Of a stretch of 64,000 nt of DNA, positions 17,621 through 26,751 are shown in pieces. Position numbers and translations under genes: made by a program. This DNA is from Fontimonas thermophila (lineage in GTDB: Bacteria; Pseudomonadota; Gammaproteobacteria; Nevskiales; Nevskiaceae): positions 62,001 to 126,000 of the forward strand of contig NZ_FOOC01000007.1 of NCBI RefSeq assembly GCF_900113085.1, in the 5' to 3' direction. Numbering within the stretch: the first letter of the stretch is position 1; every line of letters starts with the position of its first letter. The notes below the pieces were generated by a model. The model made no database searches. It was given only the letters and a program-made list of their open reading frames with translations, and had not been told where the DNA came from.

Positions 17621-18142
17621 ATGATCTTATTTAGATCCTTTCTTCCCGTCACGCTTCTAGCCGTCGCGCTGCTCGCCGGCTGCGCAACCGCCACGCCGTA
17701 TCAGCCGATGACGAATGGCTACGGTTATACCGAGCAGCGCCTGGAGGCGGACCGCTTCCGGGTCAGTTTTCACGGCAATGACCGTACCACCTATGACGTC
17801 GTGGCGGATTACGTGCTCTACCGGGCTGCCGAGATCACGCTCGCCAACGGCTACGATCATTTCGTTGTGATCGACCGCTCGACCGAAGGCCGGCAGCAGC
17901 CCGGCGGCGGGCCGAGCGTGGGCGTCGGGCTCGGCGGCTTTCGTATCGGCGGCAGCGGTGGTTTTGGCATCAACATCGGTACGAGTGTGCCGGTCGGGAG
18001 TGGCGGCGATGCATACCGGGCCACGATCGAGATCCAGTTGCGCAAGGGCGACAAACCGGCGGACGATGCGCAGGCCTTTGATGCGCGTGCGCTGAAAGCC
18101 AGCCTCGAGCCGCGTATTCGCCGGGCCGGCTCCTGGCTCTAG
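17621..18142 (+). CDS. CC0125/CC1285-type lipoprotein
   Basis: 173 residues. Start ATG 17621 is preceded by GGAG with a seven-base gap. The N-terminus is a lipoprotein signal (LPVTLLAVALLAGC), so the mature protein would begin at the Cys and be anchored in the envelope. The mature part has TPYQPMTNGYGYTEQRL, FRVSFHGNDRTTYD and LYRAAEITLANGYDHFVV, a pattern I recall from the CC0125/CC1285 lipoprotein family. A glycine-rich stretch in the middle (GVGLGGFRIGGSGGFGINIG) is probably a flexible loop. No biochemical function is established. Divergent from bcsR. The stop codon overlaps that of the NTF2-like gene on the other strand by four bases (CTAG). Confidence 0.85.
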   Translation: MILFRSFLPVTLLAVALLAGCATATPYQPMTNGYGYTEQRLEADRFRVSFHGNDRTTYDVVADYVLYRAAEITLANGYDHFVVIDRSTEGRQQPGGGPSVGVGLGGFRIGGSGGFGINIGTSVPVGSGGDAYRATIEIQLRKGDKPADDAQAFDARALKASLEPRIRRAGSWL

Positions 18143-18666
18143 TCTGGCAGCTTGCGCTGGAGCATCGCGATGAGCCTGCGCTTCATCGGCACCACCCAGT
18201 TGGCCTTGAGTGTGGGCGACAGCAGCCCGGCATCTTCGAGTTCGTCGCACAGATGCATCTGGTGGGCGAGGTCGAAGAGGTCGAGCTGGTAGGTGAACAG
18301 CCCGTCGTCGCCGACGGTGATGAAGGACACGCCCGGGGTCTGGAAGTAGCTGCCGTCGGCACGCCGGCCGGGACCGCGGTTCCACCAGTGGGTGATGATG
18401 CGGTTGCCGCAGATGGCGTAGCGCTCGATCGGAAAGCTCCAGCCTTCCCAGCCGACTTTCATGTCGCGGCCGTAGTGTGTCGCGCGGATTTCATCGCGCG
18501 AGGTTGCGCGCACCCGCATCGCGCCGCCGTACTCGCAGACGTATTCGCAGTGTTCCGCATAAAACGCATCGGCGATCCATTCCCATTCGTTGCGGGCGGC
18601 GGCTTGCTCGAATGCTCGGGTCAGCGCGGCGGCGCGTGCTTCGACCTGCGCGGGGGTGAGGGCCAT
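18139..18666 (-). CDS. NTF2-like (SnoaL-type fold) protein
   Basis: 175 residues. A helical N-terminus (TPAQVEARAAALTRAFEQAA) is followed by WEWIADAFYAEHCEYV, IRATHYGRDMKVGWEGW and FITVGDDGLFTYQLDLFD, the layout of NTF2-like folds that serve as isomerases, hydrolases, polyketide cyclases or small binding proteins. AGGAG lies eight bases before ATG 18666. It follows the WS/DGAT gene on the same strand after 98 bases, so both may be in one transcript; a role in hydrophobic-substrate metabolism is inference only. Length and single-domain nature fit SnoaL-like family members. The catalytic residues cannot be assigned. Confidence 0.75.
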   Translation of the reverse strand: MALTPAQVEARAAALTRAFEQAAARNEWEWIADAFYAEHCEYVCEYGGAMRVRATSRDEIRATHYGRDMKVGWEGWSFPIERYAICGNRIITHWWNRGPGRRADGSYFQTPGVSFITVGDDGLFTYQLDLFDLAHQMHLCDELEDAGLLSPTLKANWVVPMKRRLIAMLQRKLPD

Positions 18667-18764
18667 GGGCGTGCTCCTGGTGCGGTGCCGATGGCATCGT
18701 TGTGCAGGCGCGGCGATCCGGCCTCGTCCATGTGCAGGATGGAGGGTGAGATCCGGCCCCCGCG

Positions 18765-20138
18765 TCAGGACTGCGCCGTCAGTTCTGCGAGCGCATCGCG
18801 GCTGTAAACCGCCAGGCGTTGCAGGTGCGGCACGGTGTCGCGGCAGCCGGTGAAGCCGAAGTTGAGCGTATCGACGTAGCTGACCACGGTGATGTTGAGG
18901 CCGTAGCCATGGAAGGGGATCGACAGCGGGTAGTAGGCATCCATGCGAAAACCGCGGAAATACAGCGGCGTGGTCGGCCCCGGTACGTTGGAGATGACGA
19001 GGTTGAAGGCCGGGCGCACGCGGCCGACCGCGCCCGGGATCTGCGATAGCAACATCGGTGCCATCAGCAGCGCGCTGTATTGCAGGATGCCGGCGCGGGT
19101 CATGCCGGCGAGCTGGGCCTTGGCTTCGCGCGTCGAAGCGATGATGCGGCGGAGGCGTTCGACCGGGTCCGCCACGTCGGTGGCCAGGGACGCGAGAATC
19201 GCGCCGACGGCATTGCCGCCGCCGGGATCACCCTTGGGGCGGATGTTGACCGGCAGCATCGCGGTCAGCGGCCGCTGCGGTAGCGCGTCCAGCTCCAGCA
19301 GCAACCGGCGCAACGCGCTCGCGCACAGGGCCAGCACGATGTCGTTGAGCGTGCCGTCGTACTGCTTGGCCACCGCCTTGAGACGGTCCACCGGGAATTG
19401 CTGGGTGGCAAAGCGGCGGTTGCGGCTGATGCGGCGGTTGAGCAGCGAGCGCGGCGCCTGCATCGGTGCGACCAGATCTTTGTTTTTCTTGCCCAGCGTA
19501 TGGGCCAGCGCTTTGGCGACGTTGCGCGTCGTGCCCAGTTGCTCGCGCACGAGCGCAAGCAGCGCCTCCAGCGTCGGTGGCGGGTTGGTGTCGCGAGACT
19601 CGCGCGAGGGTGGTTTGCGCGCGAAAAACATCGGGGTGTCGCGTTCGCCGGGATCGTGCGAGAGGCTGCGCGACAGCAGCTGGATGCCGGTATAGCCATC
19701 GACCAGGGCATGGTGCACCTTGAAGTACATTGCAAAGCGCCCGCCCTCGAGTCCTTCGATCAGGTGCACTTCCCACGGCGGCCGGTGGAAGTCGATGGCG
19801 TGGCTGTGCAGGCGCGACACCAGGATGCCGAGTTCGCGTTCGTCCCCGGGCGCCGGCAATGCCGACCGGCGGATGTGGTATTCGACGTCGAAGGCCTCGT
19901 CCTCGATCCAGGCCTGCAGCGGATGGGCGATGAAGTTCGGGTGACGCAGCTTCAGGTTCCACGGCGGATACGCCCGCGCCTGCGCGCGGATCTCGTCCAT
20001 CAGGCCACGCAGCCAGTGCGCCGGTGCATCGGCAGGCGCAGAGAACGACATCAGCGCGCCGACGTGCATCATCGATTCGCGCGTCTCCGCCGCGAGGAAG
20101 GTCCAGTCCAGCGGGTTCAGACGTTTGGTCGTTCCCAT
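18765..20138 (-). CDS. Wax ester synthase / diacylglycerol acyltransferase (WS/DGAT family)
   Basis: 457 residues. WS/DGAT enzymes esterify acyl-CoA to fatty alcohols or diacylglycerol, making storage wax esters or triacylglycerol at the membrane or lipid bodies. The N-terminal consensus LNPLDWTFLAAETRESMMHVG is present. The acyltransferase motif HHxxxDG appears as VHHALVDG. Later family blocks are LALCASALRRLLLELD, LTAMLPVNIRPKGDPGGGN and FNLVISNVPGP (the NxxxSNVPG motif). Start ATG 20138 has GGAG with a six-base gap; an in-frame ATG at 20180 has none. Length is typical. The active motif looks complete, so I expect a working enzyme. Confidence 0.95.
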   Translation of the reverse strand: MGTTKRLNPLDWTFLAAETRESMMHVGALMSFSAPADAPAHWLRGLMDEIRAQARAYPPWNLKLRHPNFIAHPLQAWIEDEAFDVEYHIRRSALPAPGDERELGILVSRLHSHAIDFHRPPWEVHLIEGLEGGRFAMYFKVHHALVDGYTGIQLLSRSLSHDPGERDTPMFFARKPPSRESRDTNPPPTLEALLALVREQLGTTRNVAKALAHTLGKKNKDLVAPMQAPRSLLNRRISRNRRFATQQFPVDRLKAVAKQYDGTLNDIVLALCASALRRLLLELDALPQRPLTAMLPVNIRPKGDPGGGNAVGAILASLATDVADPVERLRRIIASTREAKAQLAGMTRAGILQYSALLMAPMLLSQIPGAVGRVRPAFNLVISNVPGPTTPLYFRGFRMDAYYPLSIPFHGYGLNITVVSYVDTLNFGFTGCRDTVPHLQRLAVYSRDALAELTAQS

Positions 20139-20263
20139 GAGATTCTCCGTTGTGGCGCAGGCGGGGTTCGTCGGGGCCATCTTAATCTGACCTGAGCGAC
20201 CCGGTTGGCAGCGCCGGTTTGGCGCGCTAAGGTCGCCGGCCTTTGTCGACTGCCGCCGTTTTC

Positions 20264-22552
20264 ATGTCTGCCGACCGTATCGTCCGCACACTGTCTGCCG
20301 AGCTCGCCGCCCACCCCCAGCAGATCGAGGCCGCCATCGCCCTGCTCGATGGCGGCGCCACCGTGCCTTTCATCGCGCGCTACCGCAAAGAGGCGACCGG
20401 CGGGCTCGACGATACCCAGTTGCGCCGGCTCGAGGAGCGCCTGGCGTATCTGCGCGAGCTGGAGGAGCGGCGCCAGGCCGTGATCGCCTCGATCCGCAGC
20501 CAGGACAAGCTCACCGCCGAGCTGGAAGCGCGGCTACTCGCGGCCGCGACCAAGGCCGAGCTGGAGGATCTCTACCTGCCGTTCAAGCCCAAGCGCCGCA
20601 CCCGCGCCGAGATCGCGCGCGAAAAAGGCCTAGGTCCTCTCGCCGAAGCCTTGCTTGCCGACCGCAGCCTGGTTCCGCTCGCCTGCGCTGCCGCCTTCGT
20701 GAACGAACAGGTGCCGGATGCGAAAAGCGCGCTCGAAGGCGCTCGCGACATCCTCACCGAGCAGTTCGCCGAGAATGCCGATCTGCTCGCATCCCTGCGC
20801 GAGTATCTGCGCGCGCACGCCGTGCTGCGCGCACGGGTGGTCGAGGGCAAGGAGCAGATCGGCGCCAAGTTTGCCGACTACTTCGACCATCGCGAGCCTT
20901 GGGCGCGCGTGCCAAGCCACCGTGCGCTGGCGATGATGCGCGGGCGCAACGAGGGCATCCTGACGCTGGAGCTGGAAATCGATGCCGACGATCCGGCGCC
21001 GGTGAAACCGGTCGAACGGCTGATCGCCCGTGCCTATGACATCGCCATCGGCAGTGGCAGTGACTGCGATGCCTGGTTGCTCGAGGTGGTGCGCTGGGCG
21101 TGGCGGGTGAAGCTGTCACTGGGTCTGTCGGTGGATTTGATGATCGAGCTGCGCGAGCGTGCCGAAGCCGAGGCGATCCGCGTGTTCGCGCGCAATCTCA
21201 AGGATTTGCTGCTGGCCGCACCGGCGGGCTCGCGTGTGACGATGGGGCTGGATCCGGGCATTCGCACCGGTGTGAAAGTGGCCGTCGTCGATGGCACCGG
21301 CAAGCTGCTGGCGGCGACGACGGTGTATCCGTTTGCGCCGCGCAACGATGTGCGCGCTGCCCAGGCCGAGCTGGCGCGGCTGATCCGGGTGCATGGCGTC
21401 GAGCTGATCGCGATCGGCAACGGCACGGCCAGCCGCGAGACCGATCGGTTCGTCGCCGAGCTGCTCGCGGCGCTGCCGTCGCCGAAGCCGATCAAGGTCA
21501 CGGTCAGCGAGGCCGGCGCTTCGGTGTATTCAGCCTCGGCGATCGCTGCAGCGGAGTTCCCGGATCTGGACGTCTCGCTGCGCGGTGCGGTGTCGATCGC
21601 CCGGCGCTTGCAGGATCCGCTCGCGGAGCTGGTCAAGATCGAGCCGCGCTCGATCGGCGTCGGACAGTACCAGCACGATGTCGATCAGCAGCATCTGGCG
21701 CGTGCGCTCGATGCCGTCGTCGAAGATGCGGTCAATGCCGTTGGCGTCGATCTCAACACCGCCTCGGCACCGCTGCTGGCCCGGGTTTCCGGTTTGGGCA
21801 CGGCACTGGCCGAGGCCATCGTCGCGCACCGCAATACCGCAGGTCCGTTCCGCAGCCGCCGCGATCTGCTCCAGGTTCCCCGTCTGGGGCCGAAGACGTT
21901 CGAGCAATGCGCCGGATTTCTACGCATCCGCGACGGCGACGAGCCGCTCGATGCATCGGCGGTGCATCCGGAAGCCTATGGACTTGCCCGGCGGATCGCC
22001 GACGCATGCGGACGCGACGTGCGCAGCCTGATCGGGGACAGCGCGCGTCTGCGCAAGCTCGATCCACATGTTTTCGTCGATGCGCAGTTCGGTTTGCCGA
22101 CGGTGCGCGACATCCTCGCCGAGCTGGAAAAACCGGGACGCGATCCGCGGCCGGAGTTCCGTACCGCGCGATTCGACGACAGCGTCCACGATCTCGCCGA
22201 TCTGCGTCCGGGCATGGTGCTCGAGGGCACGGTGACCAATGTCGCGGCGTTTGGCGCTTTCGTCGACATCGGCGTTCACCAGGACGGTCTGGTGCACATC
22301 TCGGAGCTCGCCGACCGTTTCGTCCGCGATCCGCATCAGGTGGTCAAGGCGGGCGACGTCGTCCGGGTGCGCGTCATCGACGTCGATCATCAGCGCCGGC
22401 GCATCGCGTTGTCGATGCGCAAGGGCGGTGCCGACGCACGGTCAGCCACCGGTGCCGCTGCGCGCGGCGGGCACGGGCGCGCCGCATCCGGTACCCCAAC
22501 GCCGGGCACGCTGGGTGCGGCGCTCGCCGAAGCGCTGCGCAAGCGCAGCTGA
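20264..22552 (+). CDS. tex: Tex family RNA-binding S1-domain protein
   Basis: 762 residues. Tex is a broadly conserved cytoplasmic nucleic-acid-binding protein, homologous to the core of eukaryotic Spt6, linked to transcription and virulence gene expression. N-terminal helical part: [18 protein letters not shown] and [20 protein letters not shown]. Central YqgF/RNase H-like domain: [19 protein letters not shown] and [13 protein letters not shown]. Helix-hairpin-helix pair: [20 protein letters not shown] and [21 protein letters not shown]1 domain near the C-terminus: [23 protein letters not shown] 20264 is chosen over TTG 20243. It ends with a low-complexity Gly/Ala/Arg tail. Monocistronic in appearance. 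Confidence 0.96.
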   Translation: MSADRIVRTLSAELAAHPQQIEAAIALLDGGATVPFIARYRKEATGGLDDTQLRRLEERLAYLRELEERRQAVIASIRSQDKLTAELEARLLAAATKAELEDLYLPFKPKRRTRAEIAREKGLGPLAEALLADRSLVPLACAAAFVNEQVPDAKSALEGARDILTEQFAENADLLASLREYLRAHAVLRARVVEGKEQIGAKFADYFDHREPWARVPSHRALAMMRGRNEGILTLELEIDADDPAPVKPVERLIARAYDIAIGSGSDCDAWLLEVVRWAWRVKLSLGLSVDLMIELRERAEAEAIRVFARNLKDLLLAAPAGSRVTMGLDPGIRTGVKVAVVDGTGKLLAATTVYPFAPRNDVRAAQAELARLIRVHGVELIAIGNGTASRETDRFVAELLAALPSPKPIKVTVSEAGASVYSASAIAAAEFPDLDVSLRGAVSIARRLQDPLAELVKIEPRSIGVGQYQHDVDQQHLARALDAVVEDAVNAVGVDLNTASAPLLARVSGLGTALAEAIVAHRNTAGPFRSRRDLLQVPRLGPKTFEQCAGFLRIRDGDEPLDASAVHPEAYGLARRIADACGRDVRSLIGDSARLRKLDPHVFVDAQFGLPTVRDILAELEKPGRDPRPEFRTARFDDSVHDLADLRPGMVLEGTVTNVAAFGAFVDIGVHQDGLVHISELADRFVRDPHQVVKAGDVVRVRVIDVDHQRRRIALSMRKGGADARSATGAAARGGHGRAASGTPTPGTLGAALAEALRKRS

Positions 22553-22574
22553 CGGAGCCCGGCGGCCGCCGTCA
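22550..22574 (+). terminator. Possible hairpin after tex
   Basis: TGACGG and CCGTCA pair around a GC-rich 13-base centre, overlapping the tex stop codon. There is no T-tract. It lies between tex and a convergent gene, so a weak bidirectional terminator is possible. Confidence 0.3.
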
Positions 22575-22586
22575 GGGAGCAGGCAT

Positions 22587-23156
22587 TCACGCATCGGGCT
22601 GCGGATCGCGCACGAACCCGAGCACCTGTGGCGCCGCATCAAAATCGAGCCGGAATAGCGGCAGCGTCGTGGCGCCGATCCGCAGCGACAGCGGGGTCTG
22701 CGTTCCCGACGGCTGCGCCAGCGCAGCGGCGAGCGCCGCTTCATCGACGTTGGCGTCCGCGCAGGACAGGTGGTCGAGCAGCCAGTCGAAGTCGTGGTCG
22801 TCGAGTGCGCCGGGGCCATGCTCGGTGGCGAGCAGCAGTGTGCCGTCGGCATCCAGATACGCGGCCTGGGGACGGGTCACGGCCAGGCCGGTGTGCGTGA
22901 TCAGCCCTGCGCCGTCGCTGCGCAAGACCAGTGGCGCGTGATCGAGGCTCACGTAACCGCGCTGGGGACCGTTCTGGAAAAACCAGCGGCCGCGAGCATC
23001 GGCGGCGTAATTACGGTTGATCGTGTCGATGATCTGCGGGCGCGTGATGATTTCGCCGCGGATGCGCCAGCGGCCGCGCCGGTCCAGCCGCAGCCAGCCG
23101 TACAGCGCCGGCACGTTCGGCCACTTCTGCAGGGCGCGTCGGACCCAGTCTTCCAT
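22587..23156 (-). CDS. Conserved protein of unknown function (189 aa)
   Basis: Starts at ATG 23156 with MEDWVRRALQKWPNVPALYGWLRLD; the longer in-frame extension upstream has no protein character. It continues with IITRPQIIDTINRNYAAD, GRWFFQNGPQRGYVSLDHAP and PQAAYLDADGTLLLATEHGPG. This reads as a compact soluble protein with mixed alpha/beta content, with no signal peptide and no membrane segment. I recall similar hypothetical proteins in beta- and gammaproteobacteria but cannot name the family safely. Convergent with tex and divergent from the 94-residue gene. No cofactor or catalytic motif is recognisable. Confidence 0.75.
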   Translation of the reverse strand: MEDWVRRALQKWPNVPALYGWLRLDRRGRWRIRGEIITRPQIIDTINRNYAADARGRWFFQNGPQRGYVSLDHAPLVLRSDGAGLITHTGLAVTRPQAAYLDADGTLLLATEHGPGALDDHDFDWLLDHLSCADANVDEAALAAALAQPSGTQTPLSLRIGATTLPLFRLDFDAAPQVLGFVRDPQPDA

Positions 23157-23317
23157 GCTCCGATTTTCGCATGCTGGTGACGGAAGTCTGGCAATCCCCG
23201 GGCAATCCCTGTGTGCTTTGTCAGCGAATGCTGACAGCGCCGCTCGGTGCGAACACGGACCCCGGCGCGAATCCGCCGGTGGACAATGATCGCAGGTCCA
23301 TCGAGGAGGAAACGATC

Positions 23318-23602
23318 GTGTCGGTCCCGATGCCTGCCGCCGTCCCCGCACGTCCGGAGAGCCAGTGGCCGATCGGTATCCGCCTGCGCTTTCGCATGGA
23401 TGCCGAGCTCAATCCGCAGTACGAGCGCCTGCGTGGCAAGCCGGTGCTGGTGCTGTCCGGTCTGCGGTTGCTGGGGCCCAGCCCCGACGGACGCTACTCG
23501 TGGCGCCAGCAGGTATTGGCCTTGACCACCGGCACGATCGGCTGGGCGCGCCCCGACCAGCTCGGCCTGCCGCTCGACGGTGAGGCTCCAGAGGCATTCT
23601 AA
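23318..23602 (+). CDS. Small protein of unknown function (94 aa), GTG start
   Basis: GTG 23318 is preceded by GAGGAGGA with a seven-base gap, an excellent ribosome site that fixes the start; codons upstream in the open frame are not protein-like. The product has PESQWPIGIRLRFRMDAELN, then LRGKPVLVLSGLRLLGPSPDG and RYSWRQQVLALTTGTIGW. It looks like a small beta-rich soluble protein. No signal peptide, metal motif or known domain is seen. Alone between divergent and same-strand neighbours; function not inferable. Confidence 0.65.
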   Translation: MSVPMPAAVPARPESQWPIGIRLRFRMDAELNPQYERLRGKPVLVLSGLRLLGPSPDGRYSWRQQVLALTTGTIGWARPDQLGLPLDGEAPEAF

Positions 23603-23765
23603 AGGGCTGCGTCGGCGGCAAGAGGCGGTTGCCGGGCGCACGGCCGTTCGCAGGCCGGCGTCTTGGGTGGACCGCGCGGGCGCGGCTTCCCGTGCCGTGC
23701 GCGTGCCACCTGTCACGGGGATGGGTTACGCTGCGGTCCGGTCATTGCATCCGCCGGAGCCGTCC

Positions 23766-25553
23766 ATGCCCCGCTACATCCCGCCGCTGCGCGACATGAA
23801 ATTCGTTCTGCACGAGATGCTCGAGGTGGAAAAGCATCTCGCCAAGCTGCCGCAGCACGCCGACATCGACGCGGCGACCATCGACAGCGTGCTCGAGGAG
23901 GGCGGCCGGTTCTGCGCTGAGGTGCTGTTTCCGCTGAATCAGGTCGGTGACCGCGAGGGTTGCACTTATCACGGCGACGGTGTCGTCACCACGCCCACCG
24001 GCTTCAAAGACGCATACCGCCAGTTCGTGGAGGCCGGCTGGCCGTCGCTGGGCGCCGATCCGGAGTACGGCGGGCAGGGTTTGCCGCACGTCGTGCACAG
24101 CGCCTTCATGGAGATGATGAACTCCGCGAACCAGGCGTGGAGCATGTATCCGGGGCTGTCGCACGGAGCGTACAACGCGCTCAAGGCCTTTGGCACGCCG
24201 GAGCAGAAATCGGTCTATCTGCCCAAACTCGTGTCCGGGCACTGGACCGGCACGATGTGCCTGACCGAAGCCCATTGCGGTACCGATCTGGGTCTTCTGC
24301 GCACGCGGGCCGAGCCGCAGAGCGATGGCAGCTATGCGATCACCGGCACCAAGATCTTCATTTCCGCCGGCGAACACGATCTGGCGGAGAACATCGTCCA
24401 CCTGGTGCTCGCGCGTCTGCCGGACGCACCGGCCGGCACCAAGGGCATTTCACTGTTCATCGTGCCGAAGTTCCTCCCCGACGGACATGGCGGCATCGGC
24501 GCGCGCAACCGCGTCAAGTGCGGATCCATCGAACACAAGATGGGGATTCATGGCAACGCCACCTGCGTCATGAACTTCGACCAGGCCAAGGGCTGGATGG
24601 TTGGCGCACCGAACAAGGGCCTGAACGCGATGTTCGTGATGATGAACAGCGCGCGTCTGGGTGTGGGCATGCAGTCGCTGGGGCTTGCCGAATTCGCCTA
24701 CCAGAACTCGCTCGCCTACGCCAAGGAACGCTTGCAGTCACGTTCGCTCAGCGGTCCCAAGTACAAGGACAAGCCGGCCGATCCGATCATCGTCCATCCC
24801 GACGTGCGCCGCATGCTGCTGACGCAGAAGGCCTACGTCGAGGCGGCACGCGCGTTCACCTACTGGGCGGGCCTGGCGATCGACCGCGAGCACAAGCACC
24901 CGGACGAGGCCGTGCGCAAGGACAATGCCGATCTGGTCGCGCTGCTCACACCGGTGGTCAAGGGCTTCATCACCGACAATGGCTACGAATCGACGACGCT
25001 GGCGATGCAGGTGCTCGGCGGCCACGGGTACATCACCGAGCACGGTCTCGAACAATGCGTGCGCGATGCGCGCATCAACATGATCTACGAGGGCACCAAC
25101 ACGATCCAGGCGCTCGACCTGCTCGGCCGCAAGGTGCTCGGCGACATGGGCGCCAAGCTGATGAAGTTTGGCAAGGTGATCCAGGATTTGGTGAAGTCAC
25201 ATGCCGGCGATCCCGCGATGAAGGAATTCACCGATCCGCTCGCCGCGCTCGCCACCGAAGTGCAGGCGCTCACCGCCGAGATCGGCCAGAAGGCGATGAA
25301 AAATCCGGACGAAGTGGGTGCGGCGGCAGTGCCCTATCTGCGCATCATCGGTCATCTGGTGTTTTCGTTCGCATGGTGCTACGCCGCCGGAGTGGCGATG
25401 AAAAAGCTGGACAGCGGTGATCCGTTCTACAAGGCCAAGATCACCACGGCACGGTTTTATTTCGCCAAGCTCTATCCGGAGACCGCCGGCTTGATCCGGC
25501 AGGTGCGTGCCGGTGCGGCGCCGCTGATGGAGCTGGAAGAGGCATTGTTCTGA
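23766..25553 (+). CDS. Acyl-CoA dehydrogenase (long type, about 595 aa)
   Basis: FAD enzyme that introduces the alpha-beta double bond in acyl-CoA, the first step of beta-oxidation. It has the long architecture with a C-terminal extension typical of ~600-residue bacterial ACADs. Visible: MPRYIPPLRDMKFVLHEML at the N-terminus; middle-domain flavin motifs GTMCLTEAHCGTDL and ITGTKIFISAGEHDL; HKMGIHGNATCVMNFD; MQSLGLAEFAYQNSLAYAKERLQSR; and MQVLGGHGYITEHGLEQCVRDARINMIYEGTNTIQALDLLGR (given here only as landmarks), containing the EGTN loop with the catalytic-base region. ATG 23766 has GGAG with a six-base gap. The stop codon lies in a 13-base tandem duplication. The next gene starts 29 bases later. 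Confidence 0.95.
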   Translation: MPRYIPPLRDMKFVLHEMLEVEKHLAKLPQHADIDAATIDSVLEEGGRFCAEVLFPLNQVGDREGCTYHGDGVVTTPTGFKDAYRQFVEAGWPSLGADPEYGGQGLPHVVHSAFMEMMNSANQAWSMYPGLSHGAYNALKAFGTPEQKSVYLPKLVSGHWTGTMCLTEAHCGTDLGLLRTRAEPQSDGSYAITGTKIFISAGEHDLAENIVHLVLARLPDAPAGTKGISLFIVPKFLPDGHGGIGARNRVKCGSIEHKMGIHGNATCVMNFDQAKGWMVGAPNKGLNAMFVMMNSARLGVGMQSLGLAEFAYQNSLAYAKERLQSRSLSGPKYKDKPADPIIVHPDVRRMLLTQKAYVEAARAFTYWAGLAIDREHKHPDEAVRKDNADLVALLTPVVKGFITDNGYESTTLAMQVLGGHGYITEHGLEQCVRDARINMIYEGTNTIQALDLLGRKVLGDMGAKLMKFGKVIQDLVKSHAGDPAMKEFTDPLAALATEVQALTAEIGQKAMKNPDEVGAAAVPYLRIIGHLVFSFAWCYAAGVAMKKLDSGDPFYKAKITTARFYFAKLYPETAGLIRQVRAGAAPLMELEEALF

Positions 25554-25573
25554 TCCGACGTTCTGATCCGACG
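25548..25573. repeat. 13-base tandem duplication over a stop codon
   Basis: TTCTGATCCGACG occurs twice in direct tandem. The first copy contains the last sense codon and TGA stop of the acyl-CoA dehydrogenase gene; the second lies in the gap before the MBL-fold gene. The unit is not a multiple of three, so the second TGA is in another frame. Confidence 0.95.
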
Positions 25574-25582
25574 GGGTGTGGC

Positions 25583-26659
25583 ATGAGCATCATCCGCCGT
25601 ATCACGCATTTCGATGGCACTCGCGCCGCGCGCCGGCCGCGCGACCGCGTGGAGAACGTGCGCGCGGCCGCGCAGGATTTCCGGCGCGAAATGCTCGCCG
25701 GCAAGCCGGTGCCGTATTACCGCTCGATGGAACTGGTGCGGGTGCCGTATCCGGCGCGATACGGATATCTCAACGGGTTTGGCCGGCTCGCACCCTACAT
25801 CCACTTGTGCAACCGGCTGTTCGTCGTGCAGTTCCGCAGCGCGGAAGGACTCAAGACGCTGTTGGTGTCGCCGTCGGACTGGGAGCACCAGCGGGCGACG
25901 CCGTTTTTCAAGCGGCTGACCGATTCGATGGGGCCTTTCGCCGGTGTGGGCGAGGCGCTCGTATTCAAGAAAACCAGCACGGTGTTGCAGCGTCTGGCCG
26001 AGATCGGGCTTGCGCCCGAAGATGTCGATTACATCACCTACGATCACCTGCACACGCAAAATCTCACGCGCTGGCTCGGCGGCAACGGGCACAAAGCGAT
26101 TTTCCCCAATGCCAAGCTGCTGGTCATGCGCGAGGAATGGGAGAGCGCGCATGCGCTGATCCCCTGGCAAAACCAGTGGTATTGTCCCGGCGGCCTCGAC
26201 GGCATACCGCAAGACCGCGTCATCCTGCTCGATCACGACGTCATGCTCGGCGAGGGCGTGGCCTTGATCCGCACCAAGGGGCATACCGAGGGCAACCACT
26301 CCATCGTCGTGCACACCCCGGAGGGGCTCAAGGTCACGAGCGAGAACGGCGTGAGCCTGGACGCCTACGCGCCGCAGCATTCGAGCATCCCCGGCCTGGC
26401 CGAGTATGCACGCGCAACCGGCGCCGAGGTCGTGCTCAATGGCAACACCCTCGAATACGGGGTCGATCAGTACATCTCGATGGTGCAGGAAAAGGCCATC
26501 GCCGGGCCCTGGCCGCGCGACGAGCGCTTGCCGAACATCGCGCCCTCGTCGGAGTCCGCGGGTTACTGGCTGTTCCCGCGCACCGCGCCGACCTTCACCG
26601 TGGGCGATCTGCATTTCGGCAGGCTGCAGACGCCGGTGCGGCACCAGGCCGCAGCCTGA
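25583..26659 (+). CDS. Metallo-beta-lactamase-fold protein with altered metal motif
   Basis: 358 residues. The MBL core appears in the middle: YDHLHTQNL where hydrolases have HxHxDH, then LLVMREEWESA, LGEGVALIRTKGHTEGNHS (the HTxGH-like strand), and later metal-site regions ENGVSLDAY and VVLNGNTLEYGVD. The first motif keeps two His but has Gln and Asn in place of Asp and His, so the second metal site is probably weakened or absent. N-terminal ~130 residues (RRITHFDGTRA, YRSMELVRVPYPARYGYLNG) form an unfamiliar extension. No signal peptide. Same strand as, and close to, the acyl-CoA dehydrogenase, which suggests a lipid or thioester substrate (inference). Confidence 0.8.
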   Translation: MSIIRRITHFDGTRAARRPRDRVENVRAAAQDFRREMLAGKPVPYYRSMELVRVPYPARYGYLNGFGRLAPYIHLCNRLFVVQFRSAEGLKTLLVSPSDWEHQRATPFFKRLTDSMGPFAGVGEALVFKKTSTVLQRLAEIGLAPEDVDYITYDHLHTQNLTRWLGGNGHKAIFPNAKLLVMREEWESAHALIPWQNQWYCPGGLDGIPQDRVILLDHDVMLGEGVALIRTKGHTEGNHSIVVHTPEGLKVTSENGVSLDAYAPQHSSIPGLAEYARATGAEVVLNGNTLEYGVDQYISMVQEKAIAGPWPRDERLPNIAPSSESAGYWLFPRTAPTFTVGDLHFGRLQTPVRHQAAA

Positions 26660-26751
26660 AGCGCCGGTGCGTCATGCGCGTCGGCGGTAATCCAAAAATC
26701 CGTTGACGCTGCCAGTGCGAGTGCGGATAGTGGATGGCGAGGAGATAGCCG

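Noticed and set aside
23171-23317. Longer N-terminus for the 94-residue gene
   Set aside because: Codons lack protein character, and the strong GAGGAGGA site points to GTG 23318.
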